Assembly: GCA_900754535.1 (NCBI GenBank)
Contig: CAAEDF010000163.1
Location: 1-5,406, forward strand
DNA length: 5,406 bases
Reading direction: 5' to 3'
Source: Clostridia bacterium
Lineage (GTDB): Bacteria > Bacillota > Clostridia > Oscillospirales > CAG-382
Shown here: positions 4,868 to 5,406 of the stretch, one piece after another
Numbering within the stretch: the first letter of the stretch is position 1
How the letters are laid out: each line of letters begins with the position of its first letter
Notes under the pieces: model-generated
Databases searched by the model: none
Told to the model about the DNA's origin: nothing
The model's input: only the letters and a program-made list of their open reading frames with translations
Translations under genes and position numbers: made by a program

Positions 4868-4930
4868 CCTTTCTGATTTTGATAGGAGTTGAGAGAATGA
4901 AAAAGAGATTTAATTGGCTGGGTTTGCTTA
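4868..4930 (+). repeat. 63-bp exact repeat, copy 2
   Basis: Identical to 4342-4404, 526 bases downstream. It contains the ribosome binding site and first codons of paralogue 2. Confidence 0.95.
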
Positions 4931-5343
4931 GCATTATCGCTTATATTATTGTTTTAATGTTGTTATGTATTGCAACGTTTTCCAGATCGTCACCTATGGA
5001 CAGCGTCTGGTGGTTGTTATTTTGTGCGTGGATCATACCAGGTTTTCTGTTGCCACTAATGGCTTGGGATCGTATAGTGCGTTACGCATTACCCGAAATA
5101 AAAGAGGATGCAGTGATAGTGTACAGGGCGATTGAAACTGAAAGAAGATACTCGACCTCTCTTGGCCATTTTCATAATGTATCAGTTCCCGTTCTTACAT
5201 TTGAACTTTTACAAAGTAAAAAACAATTGCAATTTAGAGATTTTACTAAGACTTTTAGATTTTTCCGAGTCGGAGATGCAGGCGTTATCGTTTACAAAAA
5301 GAAGAAAAATAAATACTATTATGTCAACTTTATTCGCAAATAA
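4897..5343 (+). CDS. Small two-helix membrane protein, DUF2500-like (paralogue 2)
   Basis: The product has 148 residues. The start is ATG 4897, with TAGGAG (4883-4888) at 8 nt. An earlier in-frame TTG at 4840 would read through the conserved leader and is unlikely. Its first 11 residues, MKKRFNWLGLL, equal those of paralogue 1. After that the two diverge: membrane helices lie at about 8-28 and 37-57, followed by a soluble part with SVPVLTFELLQSKKQL (96-111) and FRVGDAGVIVYKKKKNKYYYVNF (123-145). The fold signature (PVLxFxL, xVGDxG, closing aromatic strand) is kept while most other residues changed. It begins 85 bases after paralogue 1 with no terminator between, so the two probably form one unit. 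Function is unknown; an immunity or orphan-immunity role is inferred from the RHS-type neighbour only. It is AT-rich. Confidence 0.75.
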   Translation: MKKRFNWLGLLSIIAYIIVLMLLCIATFSRSSPMDSVWWLLFCAWIIPGFLLPLMAWDRIVRYALPEIKEDAVIVYRAIETERRYSTSLGHFHNVSVPVLTFELLQSKKQLQFRDFTKTFRFFRVGDAGVIVYKKKKNKYYYVNFIRK

Positions 5344-5406
5344 ACTGCATGAACTGTATTATTGTTATTCACCTTGAAGCATCCAATTTTTTGCAGCGGA
5401 AACGGC

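Noticed and set aside
4840..4896. Upstream TTG start for the second DUF2500-like gene (and TTG 4353 for the first)
   Set aside because: The extra residues would translate the duplicated leader and ribosome binding site; ATG with TAGGAG at 8 nt is shared by both paralogues and is a better start.
5365..5406. Minus-strand frame entering from the right edge and ending AVSAAKNWMLQGE-stop
   Set aside because: It could be the C-terminus of a convergent gene, but 13 codons are too few to judge and there is no terminator or similarity to support it.

Overview
The window looks like chromosome from an uncultured member of the Clostridia (Firmicutes), perhaps a gut Oscillospirales or Christensenellales lineage. 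The reasons are the NrdR sequence, sigma-A promoters with TATAAT boxes, AGGAG-type ribosome binding sites, GC-stem/U-tract terminators, and a secreted DNRLRE/RHS-type cell-wall protein of a kind common in these bacteria. The lineage is inferred; there is no rRNA or other marker to settle it.

The left part (1-1383) is ordinary chromosome. It holds the 3' part of a Gfo/Idh/MocA-type oxidoreductase with its own terminator, then a complete monocistronic nrdR (ribonucleotide reductase repressor) with an extended -10 promoter and a clean terminator.

The middle (1384-2459) has no convincing protein gene. It contains a perfect 16-bp palindrome, a sigma-A promoter and a tRNA-Val(CAC) gene with encoded CCA. 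After the tRNA come six hairpin-plus-T-tract elements in about 440 bases, all on the + strand. Three are spaced by a recurring CTnTACAGCG motif with a period near 100 bases. An AT-rich stretch follows, with a candidate promoter and a leader of about 145 nt.

The right part (2460-5406) is accessory. A secreted protein has the N-terminal architecture of clostridial RHS/YD-repeat wall-associated polymorphic toxins: signal peptide, beta-rich region, DNRLRE domain, and the linker before the first YD repeats. It stops after 547 residues, so the repeat barrel and toxin tip are absent. Directly after the stop, a minus-strand reading frame runs toward it with a ribosome binding site and a plausible helical, Ala/Ser-rich N-terminus, but it has no end of its own. 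Then come two tandem paralogous small membrane proteins with DUF2500-like C-terminal domains. They share a perfectly identical 63-bp block covering the ribosome binding site and first 11 codons, then diverge strongly. The simplest reading is a rearranged toxin locus: the toxin gene lost its 3' end while duplicated small downstream genes, possibly orphan immunity genes, remain. The immunity role is inference from context only.
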